Origin: an uncultured Pseudomonadota bacterium
GTDB lineage: Bacteria; Pseudomonadota; Alphaproteobacteria; RF32; CAG-239
DNA: 16,767 nucleotides
Reading direction: 5' to 3'
Assembly: GCA_949295395.1 (NCBI GenBank)
Contig: CASFLB010000045.1
Coordinates: 1-16,767 of the forward strand
Part shown: piece by piece, positions 6,721 through 14,201 of the stretch
Layout of the letters: every line of letters begins with the position of its first letter
Position numbering within the stretch: the first letter of the stretch is position 1
Notes under the pieces: model-generated
Seen by the model: the letters and a program-made list of their open reading frames with translations, nothing else
Database searches by the model: none
What the model was told of the DNA's origin: nothing
Program-made: the position numbers and the translations under genes

Positions 6721-7849
6721 AGATAATGGGCACGGTTTTAAGCCGAGCAATTTCTTCTTGAATATTTTTTCTGGCTTGTCGTTCAAACTTGTCATAGAAA
6801 AACTCAGTCTGAAAAATCCGAGGACGTTGCAAAAATTTTTCTAATATAGCAATACGTCCGGCACGATAGTCTTCCGATGAAACAGTTGCATATTCTTTAC
6901 GAATAGAGTGGCAATACCATTGCCAAGTAGTTTCAGAGAATGTTCCCAAAATACTCAAGTCCAAATCGGCGATCAGGGCCTCTTCATCATTGCGAGCTAA
7001 TTTGTCGTGCTTTGTTGCTAGAATAAGATTTTCAATTTTTTCACGATTGGCAAGGCTATGAAAATAGGATTGCTCAATCTGTTTCAAAGCCTTGGCGGAT
7101 TTTTCTTCATTATCAGGAGCTAAAGAATCATACACATAATCGTGCATAAAAATTGCCAAAACAAGCTCACTGAGACGACTTAAATCTCTGTTTCCTGACA
7201 GATAGCGCTGATAGATATGCAACATATTCAGCATATAAGCGATATGAGAAAGATTGTGATAAGCTCTGGGACGGTATGCATTTATGATATCTCCGTAAAA
7301 AGCCCCTCGAGTTTCTTCTCGCTCAAAAGTGATGAAATACCGCAAATAGGGTTTGAGATAAACTTCCATCAGTTTTTGATGAACAAAAGGAGCAACATAA
7401 TCTTGAACGGCAATAAATTCTCCAAGCTGACACAAACCTTTTACGGTAGAAGAAGAAATTGTAGAATCTTTAGTAATAAAGGCCATTTCAAGGTTAATGC
7501 CACGGATTTTGGCAAGATCAGCATTAATTTTTGCTAAAGACAATTCTTCATGTAAATCACTTGATTTTTTTCGAATGCCGCGAATGAGAGTAAATGCTTT
7601 TGTTTTTAAGGCAATATCGACAGTTAAACCATTATCGGCCATCAGTTCAACTTTAGAAAACAAACCGTATTCTCGAATAGTTTCTTCAATCATTTTCAAG
7701 CGCTCCTCCGCACTGAAAAGAGGAAGTTTATCAGAGTTTTTGCCGACATTAATAATAAGCTTGTCATAAGATTGTAAGGCGTCCAAGACAATTCCCAAAT
7801 GCCCAAGCGTAAAAGGATCAAAAGACCCGGTAAAAATTGCTTTTTTCAT
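6719..7849 (-). CDS. coaD: Phosphopantetheine adenylyltransferase fused to an HD-type phosphohydrolase domain
   Basis: A 376-residue two-domain protein. Residues 1-~163 are a full CoaD, which joins ATP and 4'-phosphopantetheine to give dephospho-CoA, the penultimate step of CoA synthesis. It has the nucleotidyl-transferase motif TGSFDPFTLGH (7-17), RGIR (90-93) and ISSSTVK (131-137). Ordinary CoaD is ~160 residues and ends there. Residues ~166-376 resemble the predicted metal-dependent HD phosphohydrolases of COG4339: YHNLSHI (197-203), the metal-binding pair H236-D237, DNE (246-248), H281, and the DLDLSILG segment (295-302) with a conserved Asp. No stop or frameshift lies at the junction. 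The HD substrate is unknown; an action on CoA-pathway phosphates is only a guess. No Shine-Dalgarno is seen before the ATG, but the N-terminus fits CoaD exactly. Confidence 0.88.
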   Translation of the reverse strand: MKKAIFTGSFDPFTLGHLGIVLDALQSYDKLIINVGKNSDKLPLFSAEERLKMIEETIREYGLFSKVELMADNGLTVDIALKTKAFTLIRGIRKKSSDLHEELSLAKINADLAKIRGINLEMAFITKDSTISSSTVKGLCQLGEFIAVQDYVAPFVHQKLMEVYLKPYLRYFITFEREETRGAFYGDIINAYRPRAYHNLSHIAYMLNMLHIYQRYLSGNRDLSRLSELVLAIFMHDYVYDSLAPDNEEKSAKALKQIEQSYFHSLANREKIENLILATKHDKLARNDEEALIADLDLSILGTFSETTWQWYCHSIRKEYATVSSEDYRAGRIAILEKFLQRPRIFQTEFFYDKFERQARKNIQEEIARLKTVPII

Positions 7850-7896
7850 AATAGTAAAATATAAAATAAGTGAATAATAATTAGAAATACGGCTAA

Positions 7897-7925
7897 GATA
7901 TAGAAGAGGTTTGTCTATAAGTCAA
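7897..7925 (-). promoter_or_regulatory. Candidate promoter for coaD-HD
   Basis: On the minus strand, TTGACT (7925-7920), a 17-nt spacer, then TATATC (7902-7897). Predicted start is near 7890, giving a leader of about 40 nt. Confidence 0.45.
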
Positions 7926-7935
7926 GATTTAAATA

Positions 7936-7964
7936 AGAAAAAAGGCCCTGAAATTCAGAGCCTT
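7936..7964 (-). terminator. Intrinsic terminator of the perR-rbr operon
   Basis: The stem pairs AAGGC-CTG (7942-7950) with CAG-GCCTT (7956-7964), with a single C/A mismatch and loop AAATT. On the minus strand it is followed by a T run (7943-7938). It lies 23 nt past the rbr stop. Confidence 0.75.
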
Positions 7965-7986
7965 AAGGTTTAATTGAAAAGCGAAA

Positions 7987-8526
7987 TTAGAATTTTTCCT
8001 GCAATTCAAAGAAGTAAGCTTGCGGATGATCACAAACAGGGCATTTTTCCGGAGCCATCGGGCTTTCAACACGATGACCGCAGTTAGCACATTCCCAAAT
8101 AACTTTTGTCGGACGTTCAAAAACTTTACCGTCAACAAGAGCGGTGAGGAGAGCCTGATATCTTTCTTCATGGCCTTTTTCGATTTTAGCAACAGCTTCA
8201 AAGAGGAATGCAATTTTAGTAAAGCCTTCTTCTTTAGCTTCTTCAGCCATACGTTTATACATGTCGGTCCATTCATAATTTTCGCCGGCAGCCGCATCTT
8301 TAAGGTTTGTAATCGTGTCAGCGATAGCACCGCCGTTCAAGAGTTTAAACCAAATTTTAGCATGTTCTTTTTCATTATTAGCTGTTTGCTCAAACTTATC
8401 GGCAATAATGTTATAACCTTCTTTTTTAGCCTTAGAAGCATAGTAGGTATACTTATTGCGAGCCATCGATTCGCCAGCAAAAGCTTCTTTAAGATTTTTT
8501 TCGGTTTTAGAACCTTTTAATTCCAT
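7987..8526 (-). CDS. rbr: Rubrerythrin (non-haem diiron peroxidase with rubredoxin domain)
   Basis: Cytosolic peroxide reductase of anaerobes and microaerophiles, reducing H2O2 to water with electrons from rubredoxin-type donors. The 179 residues are close to the standard length of a two-domain rubrerythrin. The four-helix bundle carries the expected diiron ligands E19, E52-x2-H55, E82, E85 and E116-x2-H119. The C-terminal rubredoxin domain has the iron-binding C146-x2-C149 and C162-x2-C165. The start at 8526 has a strong AAGGAG (8540-8535 on the minus strand), which lies inside the 3' end of perR. Only 3 nt separate the two genes, so they are co-transcribed. Regulation by PerR through the 8935-8955 operator is inferred from this linkage. 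Confidence 0.95.
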   Translation of the reverse strand: MELKGSKTEKNLKEAFAGESMARNKYTYYASKAKKEGYNIIADKFEQTANNEKEHAKIWFKLLNGGAIADTITNLKDAAAGENYEWTDMYKRMAEEAKEEGFTKIAFLFEAVAKIEKGHEERYQALLTALVDGKVFERPTKVIWECANCGHRVESPMAPEKCPVCDHPQAYFFELQEKF

Positions 8527-8529
8527 AAT

Positions 8530-8919
8530 TTAATCTCCTTTGTTAGATTTTTGACAGACGGGACAAATACCCTTGAATGTCAGGTCGGAAGATTGAGCCT
8601 CCAAACCGGTCAAAGACTTGAGCTTTTGCTCTAAATCTTGAGCGACATCATAGGGTACATCATATACTTTATTGCAGCAAGTGCAAATAAAATGATAGTG
8701 TTTTTCAACACAATGATCATAATGGACAGAGCCATCAAGACCTGAAATTTTTCGGATAATGCCATTATCAACAAGCTGATTAAGGTTGCGATAAACAGTA
8801 GCAAGGCTGATGGTAGGCATAAACGGGCGAATAAGCTCATAGAGTTTATCAGCCGTTGGATGAATAGGATTTTGAGTTAAAGCGTGAAGGATAAGTTCAC
8901 GTTGTTTAGAAAAATTCAT
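8530..8919 (-). CDS. perR: PerR-type peroxide-sensing Fur-family repressor
   Basis: A 129-residue Fur-family metalloregulator. The DNA-binding winged helix includes SLATVYRNLNQLVDNGI (38-54). Residues aligning with the regulatory metal site of Bacillus subtilis PerR are all present: H20, D68, H74, H76 and D87. The last Asp is the PerR-type residue; Fur normally has Glu there. Structural zinc ligands C79-x2-C82 and C119-x2-C122 are intact. The N-terminus is shorter than in B. subtilis PerR, beginning almost directly at the first DNA-binding-domain helix. The ATG at 8919 has GAGG 5 nt upstream, so the short start looks real. It sits upstream of rbr in one operon and faces the flavodiiron gene. 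A Fur/PerR palindrome overlaps its promoter, implying autoregulation. The PerR rather than Fur assignment rests on my manual alignment. Confidence 0.88.
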   Translation of the reverse strand: MNFSKQRELILHALTQNPIHPTADKLYELIRPFMPTISLATVYRNLNQLVDNGIIRKISGLDGSVHYDHCVEKHYHFICTCCNKVYDVPYDVAQDLEQKLKSLTGLEAQSSDLTFKGICPVCQKSNKGD

Positions 8920-8934
8920 ATCTGCCTCATAAAA

Positions 8935-8955
8935 TGATAATAATTATTATTATCA
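8935..8955. promoter_or_regulatory. Fur/PerR-box operator: perfect 21-bp palindrome
   Basis: Half-site TGATAATAAT (8935-8944), a central T, then ATTATTATCA (8946-8955), an exact 10-bp inverted repeat. The core agrees with the Fur-family consensus TGATAAT-n-ATTATCA spacing series. It lies 15 nt upstream of perR and covers that gene's candidate -10. Confidence 0.85.
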
Positions 8956-8975
8956 ATTAAAATTTATGTTGTCAA
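8946..8975 (-). promoter_or_regulatory. perR-rbr promoter, -10 inside the operator
   Basis: On the minus strand, TTGACA (8975-8970), an 18-nt spacer, then AATAAT (8951-8946). The -10 lies wholly within the palindrome at 8935-8955, so bound repressor would block polymerase. Confidence 0.55.
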
Positions 8976-8997
8976 TTATAAAATTAAAGATTATGTA
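8969..8997 (+). promoter_or_regulatory. Candidate promoter for the flavodiiron gene
   Basis: TTGTCA (8969-8974), a 17-nt spacer, then TATGTA (8992-8997), a weak -10. Its -35 overlaps the perR -35 on the opposite strand, and the operator ends 13 nt upstream of it. Confidence 0.35.
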
Positions 8998-9030
8998 TTA
9001 GAGAAGAATAATCGAAAGAAGGAGAAAACA

Positions 9031-10208
9031 ATGAACGGAGTAGAGATTAAAAAAGGGATTTATTGGGTCGGTGTAAAGGATTGGAATTTGACCGAGTTTC
9101 ACGGTTATTCAACACCCTATGGCTCAACCTATAACTCTTATTTGATTATGGACGATAAAATCACATTGGTCGCACGGATTTTCTCACCGAGGAGCAAGTC
9201 GCCAGAATTAAAAGTGTAACCGATTTTTCAAAAATAGCTTATATTGTTGTGAACCATGTTGAAATGGATCACTCAGGCAGTATTCCCCAGTTGATGAAAT
9301 TAGCACCGCAGGCTAAGATTATTACCAACTCAGCCGGAAAGATGGCTTTGGAAGCTCATTTTGATACGACCGGTTGGGAATACGAAATCATCAAAATGGG
9401 CGACAGCATTTCGATTGGTAAAAGAAGCTTGACGTTCATGACTACCCCGATGTTGCACTGGCCGGATTCGATGATGACTTATGTTAAGGAAGAAAAATTG
9501 TTGTTGCCGAATGATGGCTTCGGTCAACATTATTGCAGCGATGCTTTGTTTGTCAAAGACGCCCCGAGAGATATTGTTTTGAAAGAGGCTCAGAGCTATT
9601 TTGCCAATATTTTATATCCATATGTTGCTCAGGCTGAAAAAGCCTTGCAGACCGCGGCTTCTTTAGGGCTGGATATTGAAATGATTGCACCGTCTCATGG
9701 TCTGATTTGGAGTGGCAAAGAAGAAGTTCAAACCATTTTAGGATTATATGACCGTTGGGCATCAGGAAAAAACGATGGTAAAGCTATAATTGTTTATGAT
9801 ACCATGTGGGGAGCAACCGCAAAATTAGCCGAGACCGCAATGGGGGTCTTCCAAGACGCGGGTATTCCGGTCATGAAATATTGCTTGAAAGATAAGCAAA
9901 CTTCAGAGATTATCGCGGCTTTTCCGGAGGCAGAATATGTTTTGATTGGTAACCCGACATTAAACAATCAGCTGTTCCCGAGAGTTGCCGGCTTTGTCAC
10001 TTATGTCAGAGGCTTGGCGCCGAAAAACAAAAAAGGCTTGGCTTTTGGCTCTTATGGCTGGAAACCAGGAGTTGTAAACCAAATTCAAGATGTGTTTAAT
10101 GAACTTGGTTGGCAAACAGTTGCCCCGTTTGATGAAAAATACACACCAAAATCAGATGTTTTGGAGCGCTTTAAGGAAAGAGTAAAAGAACTGATTGCCT
10201 TGAAGTAA
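9031..10208 (+). pseudogene. Flavodiiron protein (FprA/ROO type), frameshifted by one missing base
   Basis: Flavodiiron proteins reduce O2 to water and/or NO to N2O in anaerobes. The first frame (9031-9219) reads up to KITLV and then goes out of frame at about 9171-9174. The downstream frame continues exactly with TDFLTEEQVARIKSV and runs to 10208. Adding one base after g9172 gives KITLVDTDFLTEEQ, the expected family sequence, with a total of about 392 residues (normal length). On that reconstruction the diiron ligands are intact: H76-x-E78-x-D80-H81, H143, D162 and H223. So is the C-terminal flavodoxin domain (YDTMWGATA, GNPTLNN, GSYGW). No rubredoxin domain is fused. The start has a strong AAGGAG (9019-9024). 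It may be a recent lesion or an assembly error; everything else is undamaged. Confidence 0.9.
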
Positions 10209-10213
10209 GAAAG

Positions 10214-10250
10214 AAAAAACGGCTGAGCTAAAACTCAGTCGTTTTTTTTA
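10214..10250. terminator. Bidirectional terminator between the flavodiiron gene and hydE
   Basis: An 8-bp stem (CGGCTGAG 10220-10227 with CTCAGTCG 10234-10241, one G-T pair) has loop CTAAAA and is extended by flanking A6/T8. T runs follow on both strands. It overlaps the last codons of hydE (stop at 10235-10237). Confidence 0.85.
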
Positions 10251-11266
10251 TGTGAACCATAATCTTGACTGATTGTCCGTCCGATGGATTTAATTTTTTC
10301 TTTCAAAAGGAAAAAAGCGTCATCAGAGGCAAGATTTGTGTTAGATTTTCCGGGGTAGAGTTCATAATGTTGACGCACAGAATTTAAGGTGACATTTGGC
10401 ATAATAACATTTGCACCGGCTTGTAGAGCTTTTACTTGCCCGTTGGGCTCAAGAGTTTCCATGGCGGTTGTTGCCGGAATATTAATATCGGGAAGTAACA
10501 TACGTGTTAATGCCATAACTTTGCAGGCGAGGGTAAAAGTTCCGCCTTTGGCTTGCGCTAAAGGTGTGTCAGGATGAGGAATCAGCGGACCGATTCCAAC
10601 CATATCGGCGCCGATTTTCTTAAAAAAGAGAATGTCATCAGCAAGTGATTCTAATGTTTGTTCCGGTAATCCGACCAAGCAACCGGTGCCGGTTTCGATT
10701 CCGACAGATTTTATATCTAGCAGACATTGTTTACGTCTATCCCAGCTCATCTGTGGATCATATTTTTCATAAAGAGCTTTATCGGTTGTTTCAATGCGAA
10801 GCAAAAAGCGATCGCAACCGGCTTTTTTATAAGCCAGATAATCATCATAAGACTTTTCTCCAATGCTCAAGGTAAGGGCGGTATCAAGGGTTTTAATACG
10901 CTTGATGAGAGAACACATACGTTCACGCGTAAACCATAAATCTTCACCCGATTGTAGAACGATTGTTTTAAGTCCGAGTTTTTTGACGGCATATTCAGCC
11001 AGTTGAAAGATTGTGTCTTCATCAAGCCGGTAACGAGTGATGTTCTTATTATCACGACGCAAGCCACAGTAACAACAGTTATTTTGACAGATGTTTGAAA
11101 ATTCAATAAGCGCACGCAAATGAATGTTATTACCGACAAATTGTTGCCGTATCAAATCTGCAGCATAAAACAAATCAGAATCAAAAGAAGATTCTTTAAG
11201 AAGATAAACCAACTCATTTCGTTCAAGAGAATGAGTTTCCATAGCTTTACTAATCAAATTATGCAC
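10235..11266 (-). CDS. hydE: [FeFe]-hydrogenase H-cluster maturase HydE (radical SAM)
   Basis: A 343-residue radical SAM protein that, with HydF and HydG, builds the 2Fe subcluster of [FeFe]-hydrogenase. Evidence: EFSNIC followed by the SAM-cluster motif C60-x3-C64-x2-C67 and GLRRDN (68-73). HydE-typical stretches follow: TIVLQSGED, VGLPEQT, DMVGIGPLIPHPDTPLA, NIPATTAMETL, ANVIMPN and ELYPGK. These separate it from biotin synthase and PylB. The C-terminal cysteines that hold an accessory cluster in some HydE (for example Thermotoga maritima) are absent; PGK is followed by SNTNLASDD. Start is GTG 11266, with GGAG 9 nt upstream. The internal ATG (residue 9) has no ribosome site. No hydF, hydG or hydrogenase gene is in the window, so they must lie elsewhere if the pathway works. 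Confidence 0.93.
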   Translation of the reverse strand: MHNLISKAMETHSLERNELVYLLKESSFDSDLFYAADLIRQQFVGNNIHLRALIEFSNICQNNCCYCGLRRDNKNITRYRLDEDTIFQLAEYAVKKLGLKTIVLQSGEDLWFTRERMCSLIKRIKTLDTALTLSIGEKSYDDYLAYKKAGCDRFLLRIETTDKALYEKYDPQMSWDRRKQCLLDIKSVGIETGTGCLVGLPEQTLESLADDILFFKKIGADMVGIGPLIPHPDTPLAQAKGGTFTLACKVMALTRMLLPDINIPATTAMETLEPNGQVKALQAGANVIMPNVTLNSVRQHYELYPGKSNTNLASDDAFFLLKEKIKSIGRTISQDYGSHKKND

Positions 11267-11294
11267 AACAAAAAACTCCGAAAAACAAGAAAAA

Positions 11295-11325
11295 AGTATA
11301 ATGAAAAAAAATAAAAATCAATCAA
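11295..11325 (-). promoter_or_regulatory. Weak candidate promoter for hydE
   Basis: On the minus strand, TATACT (11300-11295) is a good -10. Two TTGATT copies lie upstream, at spacers of 15 nt (11321-11316) and 19 nt (11325-11320), neither ideal. Confidence 0.25.
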
Positions 11326-11394
11326 AATCAGCATTTTGGAAATAAGATGAATTTTAACATAAAAATAAGGCTGAAGATAAAGCTCCGCAAGCGT

Positions 11395-11422
11395 TTGACA
11401 ATAAAAAATCAATGGTTATATT
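11395..11422 (+). promoter_or_regulatory. Strong consensus promoter for the GH77 gene
   Basis: A perfect -35 TTGACA (11395-11400), a 16-nt spacer, then TATATT (11417-11422), 5 of 6 matches. Predicted start is near 11429, a leader of about 36 nt. Confidence 0.65.
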
Positions 11423-11464
11423 TAGGCTATTAAGTATAATTTTAAATAACGAAAGTTACCCAAT

Positions 11465-14032
11465 ATGATTTTGGATGATAAAATTTGCCGCTTGGCCGAT
11501 CTTTATGGAATAGAGCTGCACGCAACAATAGAAAATAAAGTCTATTTGTTGCAGGCCATGGGCGTGTTACCCAAAGAATTTGATGTTAATGACAAAGACA
11601 ATGTTTTCAATAACGCCAAAACATTAGATAACATCATAACCCAAAGGATTGATGCCGAATATGTCGATATTGTCCATCAAGTTTCCATTTTAAGAAAAAA
11701 CAAGGTAAAAGAATTAACCATATCCATTCCTGACGGGGTTGAAGAAATCAAATGGAATTTAAAGGAAGAAGATGGCGATACCTATATAGGAAAAACAGAG
11801 GTCTCACATTTGGAACCAATCAGAGATGGAAATGGGGAGCATTGTAGCCGAACAATAGATGGTATAACCTATCGTAAGTACAAATTCGCCTTTCCGTTTG
11901 ATGTTAATTTAGGCTATCACAATGTTGAGTTTTCATATCGCCACCCTGAAACCGATAGACTGGTTGTTCACAATTCGCGGCTGATATCAGGTCCTGAGAA
12001 ATGCTATGACCGCATAGGAATAAATGAAGGTAAAAAGACCTGGGGTGTTCCGGTACAGCTTTATGAACAAGTATCGGAAAATAACCTAGGAATAGGTAAT
12101 TACAGCGATTTAGCTCAATTGGGAAATATGTTAGGCCGAAACGGAGCCGGTATCATGGGCGTTAATCCTCTTCATGCCATGAGAGACGATTATCCCGAAA
12201 ACGCCAGTCCATATAGCCCAGACAGCCGCATGTTCTATAACTATCTGTATTTGGATGTCACCGCTTTAAAAGAGTTTAAAGAAAGCCCGGAGATAAGAAG
12301 TTATTATCACAGCGAGGAATTCCAGAATAAGGTAAATAAAAATCGCCGCAAGGGATATGTTGATTATGCCATAACTCAAGAGTTGACCGACGATATTTTA
12401 ACTCGTTGTTTTGATAAATTTGCCTCAAACACCAGAAGTGAGGAATATAAACGTTTTTGTGTTTACTGTGATGACAAGGGTGAAGACTTAGAAAATTATG
12501 CCACTTTCCGCGCTTTGTGCAAGGTTATGTCACAGCAAGATCCAGCTCCGATAAATTGGAGACAGTGGCCCAAAGAATATCGCCATCCAGATTCTGAAGC
12601 GGTTAAGAGATTTCAAAGAGAAAATCGCCATCTGATAAACTACTATAAATATAACCAGTGGCAGTGTGAGCATCAGTTAAAACGTGTTCAGGAAACTTGC
12701 CAAAGTTCGGGAATGAAAATCGGCTTATATACGGATATGGCCGTTGGCTGTTCATGCCGCGGATTTGAAGCATGGAACTATCGCGACCTATATCTAAAAG
12801 CCTCAGCCGGAGCTCCACCGGATATTTTGAGCCAAAATGGTCAAAATTGGCAATTACTTGGTTTTAATCCGATAAAGCTCAGAGAAAAAGGCTACGAACC
12901 CTATATAAAGATTATTGATGCCAGCATGAAGTTTGCCGGTTGCACCAGAATAGACCATGTGTTGCAACTTCAGCGGTTATATATGATTCCCGACGGAAAA
13001 ACAGCGGATAAAGGCGCTTTCATATATTATAACTTTGATGAGCTAATGACCATAGTTGCGCTGGAAAGTCATCGCCATAAGACCATGGTTATTGGTGAAG
13101 ATTTAGGCATATTACCGAATGGTTTCCGTCCCAAGCTGGAAGAATACGGCATTTTATCGTATCGAGTTTTACCATTTGAACGGGAGTGGGGGTATAAGAG
13201 CGGCTATGGCACAAATGCCATGAAGCACCCAAACGAATATCCGGTTGTGTCGGTTTGTGCTACGTCAACGCATGATACGCCGCCGCTTGCTTGCCAGTGG
13301 AATGTTCAAGACATTTATCAAAAGAAGAAGCTTGGCATGATAAGCGAAGAACAAGCTAATGATAAGTTTGAGCAATACGCCACACAAAGAGAAGCGCTGA
13401 ATTATGCGCTGACCGAAAAAGGAAGTTGGTACAAGGTTGGTGGAGAACCATGCAAATCTCCTCGCCAAGATGCTGAAAAATTGCCAAATAAATTTATTCC
13501 GGCGGTTATGGATTATTTAGGGCAGAGTAATTCCGCCATAATGTTGATACCTTTTTCAGATATCTTCGGTGCGAATGAAATGGGCAATATTCCGGGAATT
13601 ACAGAACTTGCCATATCAGAAAAGCAAACTTTGGTTGATATTAACATGGATAAGGCCTATCCAAACTGGCGCAAAAAGATGCATATTCCTGTTGAGAAAA
13701 TAGAACAAGTACCAATATTTAAGGAAGTGGTCGATATTGTAAACGGCTATCGTCCTGACGGCAACGATGGCAAAGGCCAGTATTATCAGTTTAGTCGTAT
13801 GGGTGAGGAAAAGGCTCCAGTTATTGACTTTGATCACTACTATGGCTGGTATGAAAAAATTAAAAACAACAAGGAATTTGAACAGCGAAATATGATACAA
13901 GTTCGTTATGGCGAAAGATACCAAAAACATCTGCAAAAATTAACGAACAACACAAAGGATTTTTATAACAATCAAAAAGAAAGATACGAAGAGCATAAAC
14001 AAAGGCTTGTAAAGGTCTCAGAAGGACGATAG
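11465..14032 (+). CDS. malQ: 4-alpha-glucanotransferase (GH77 amylomaltase), long form
   Basis: Transfers alpha-1,4-glucan segments between maltodextrins, for maltodextrin or glycogen turnover in the cytosol; no signal peptide is seen. The GH77 catalytic triad is present: nucleophile D497 in TRIDH, acid/base E545 in IGEDLG and D604 in STHDTPP. Supporting motifs include WGVPVQLYE, LGIGNYSDL, NPLHAM, SPYSPDSR and YTDMAVG. At 855 residues it exceeds the E. coli enzyme (~700) because of two regions. The ~190-residue N-terminal part resembles the beta-sandwich region of E. coli-type MalQ. A charged C-terminal stretch of ~75 residues (from about 780) looks helical or coiled-coil. The Shine-Dalgarno is poor, but the consensus promoter supports start 11465. 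It is a single-gene unit with no other glycogen or maltose genes adjacent. Confidence 0.92.
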   Translation: MILDDKICRLADLYGIELHATIENKVYLLQAMGVLPKEFDVNDKDNVFNNAKTLDNIITQRIDAEYVDIVHQVSILRKNKVKELTISIPDGVEEIKWNLKEEDGDTYIGKTEVSHLEPIRDGNGEHCSRTIDGITYRKYKFAFPFDVNLGYHNVEFSYRHPETDRLVVHNSRLISGPEKCYDRIGINEGKKTWGVPVQLYEQVSENNLGIGNYSDLAQLGNMLGRNGAGIMGVNPLHAMRDDYPENASPYSPDSRMFYNYLYLDVTALKEFKESPEIRSYYHSEEFQNKVNKNRRKGYVDYAITQELTDDILTRCFDKFASNTRSEEYKRFCVYCDDKGEDLENYATFRALCKVMSQQDPAPINWRQWPKEYRHPDSEAVKRFQRENRHLINYYKYNQWQCEHQLKRVQETCQSSGMKIGLYTDMAVGCSCRGFEAWNYRDLYLKASAGAPPDILSQNGQNWQLLGFNPIKLREKGYEPYIKIIDASMKFAGCTRIDHVLQLQRLYMIPDGKTADKGAFIYYNFDELMTIVALESHRHKTMVIGEDLGILPNGFRPKLEEYGILSYRVLPFEREWGYKSGYGTNAMKHPNEYPVVSVCATSTHDTPPLACQWNVQDIYQKKKLGMISEEQANDKFEQYATQREALNYALTEKGSWYKVGGEPCKSPRQDAEKLPNKFIPAVMDYLGQSNSAIMLIPFSDIFGANEMGNIPGITELAISEKQTLVDINMDKAYPNWRKKMHIPVEKIEQVPIFKEVVDIVNGYRPDGNDGKGQYYQFSRMGEEKAPVIDFDHYYGWYEKIKNNKEFEQRNMIQVRYGERYQKHLQKLTNNTKDFYNNQKERYEEHKQRLVKVSEGR

Positions 14033-14048
14033 ATTGATGAAATCCGAT

Positions 14049-14082
14049 ACGGAGCGAGAATAAAAAACCGCTCCGTTTTTTG
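14049..14082 (+). terminator. Intrinsic terminator after malQ
   Basis: An 8-bp perfect stem (ACGGAGCG 14049-14056 with CGCTCCGT 14069-14076) has a 12-nt loop and six T (14076-14081). The sequence right after the T run recurs after the 16566-16602 terminator. Confidence 0.88.
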
Positions 14083-14099
14083 TGCCCAAAAATTTCAGC
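14082..14099 (+). repeat. Post-terminator motif, copy 1
   Basis: GTGCCCAAAAATTTCAGC directly follows the malQ terminator T run. A near-identical sequence follows the terminator near 16600. Confidence 0.5.
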
Positions 14100-14119
14100 G
14101 ATAAATTTTTCTAAAACAC

Positions 14120-14147
14120 TTGACTAGCAAAAATAAAAGAGTATTAC
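14120..14147 (+). promoter_or_regulatory. Candidate promoter for the SulP gene
   Basis: TTGACT (14120-14125), a 16-nt spacer, then TATTAC (14142-14147). Predicted start is near 14154. This makes the TTG at 14163 too close to be the translation start and favours ATG 14202. Confidence 0.45.
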
Positions 14148-14201
14148 ATTGCAACGGAATTTTTGAGTAAGAATAAAAAAACAGAAAAGCAGGAAAAGAA
14201 T

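Noticed and set aside
8530..8919. Assignment as Fur or Irr/Zur instead of PerR
   Set aside because: The regulatory-site residues align with PerR including Asp at position 87, and the gene is paired with rubrerythrin. Fur remains possible but less likely.
9160..9200. Programmed -1 ribosomal frameshifting in the flavodiiron gene
   Set aside because: No standard X-XXY-YYZ slippery heptamer is in frame at the junction. Restoring one base recovers the exact VDTDF family sequence, which a slip would not. A mutation or sequence error explains it better.
9249..10208. A separate gene starting at GTG 9249
   Set aside because: The frame continues upstream in recognisable flavodiiron sequence (TDFLTEEQVARIKSV), and the GTG has no ribosome site. 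It is the second part of the broken gene.
14163..14201. TTG 14163 as start of the SulP gene
   Set aside because: It lies only ~9 nt after the predicted transcription start with no ribosome site, while ATG 14202 has AGGAAAAG upstream.
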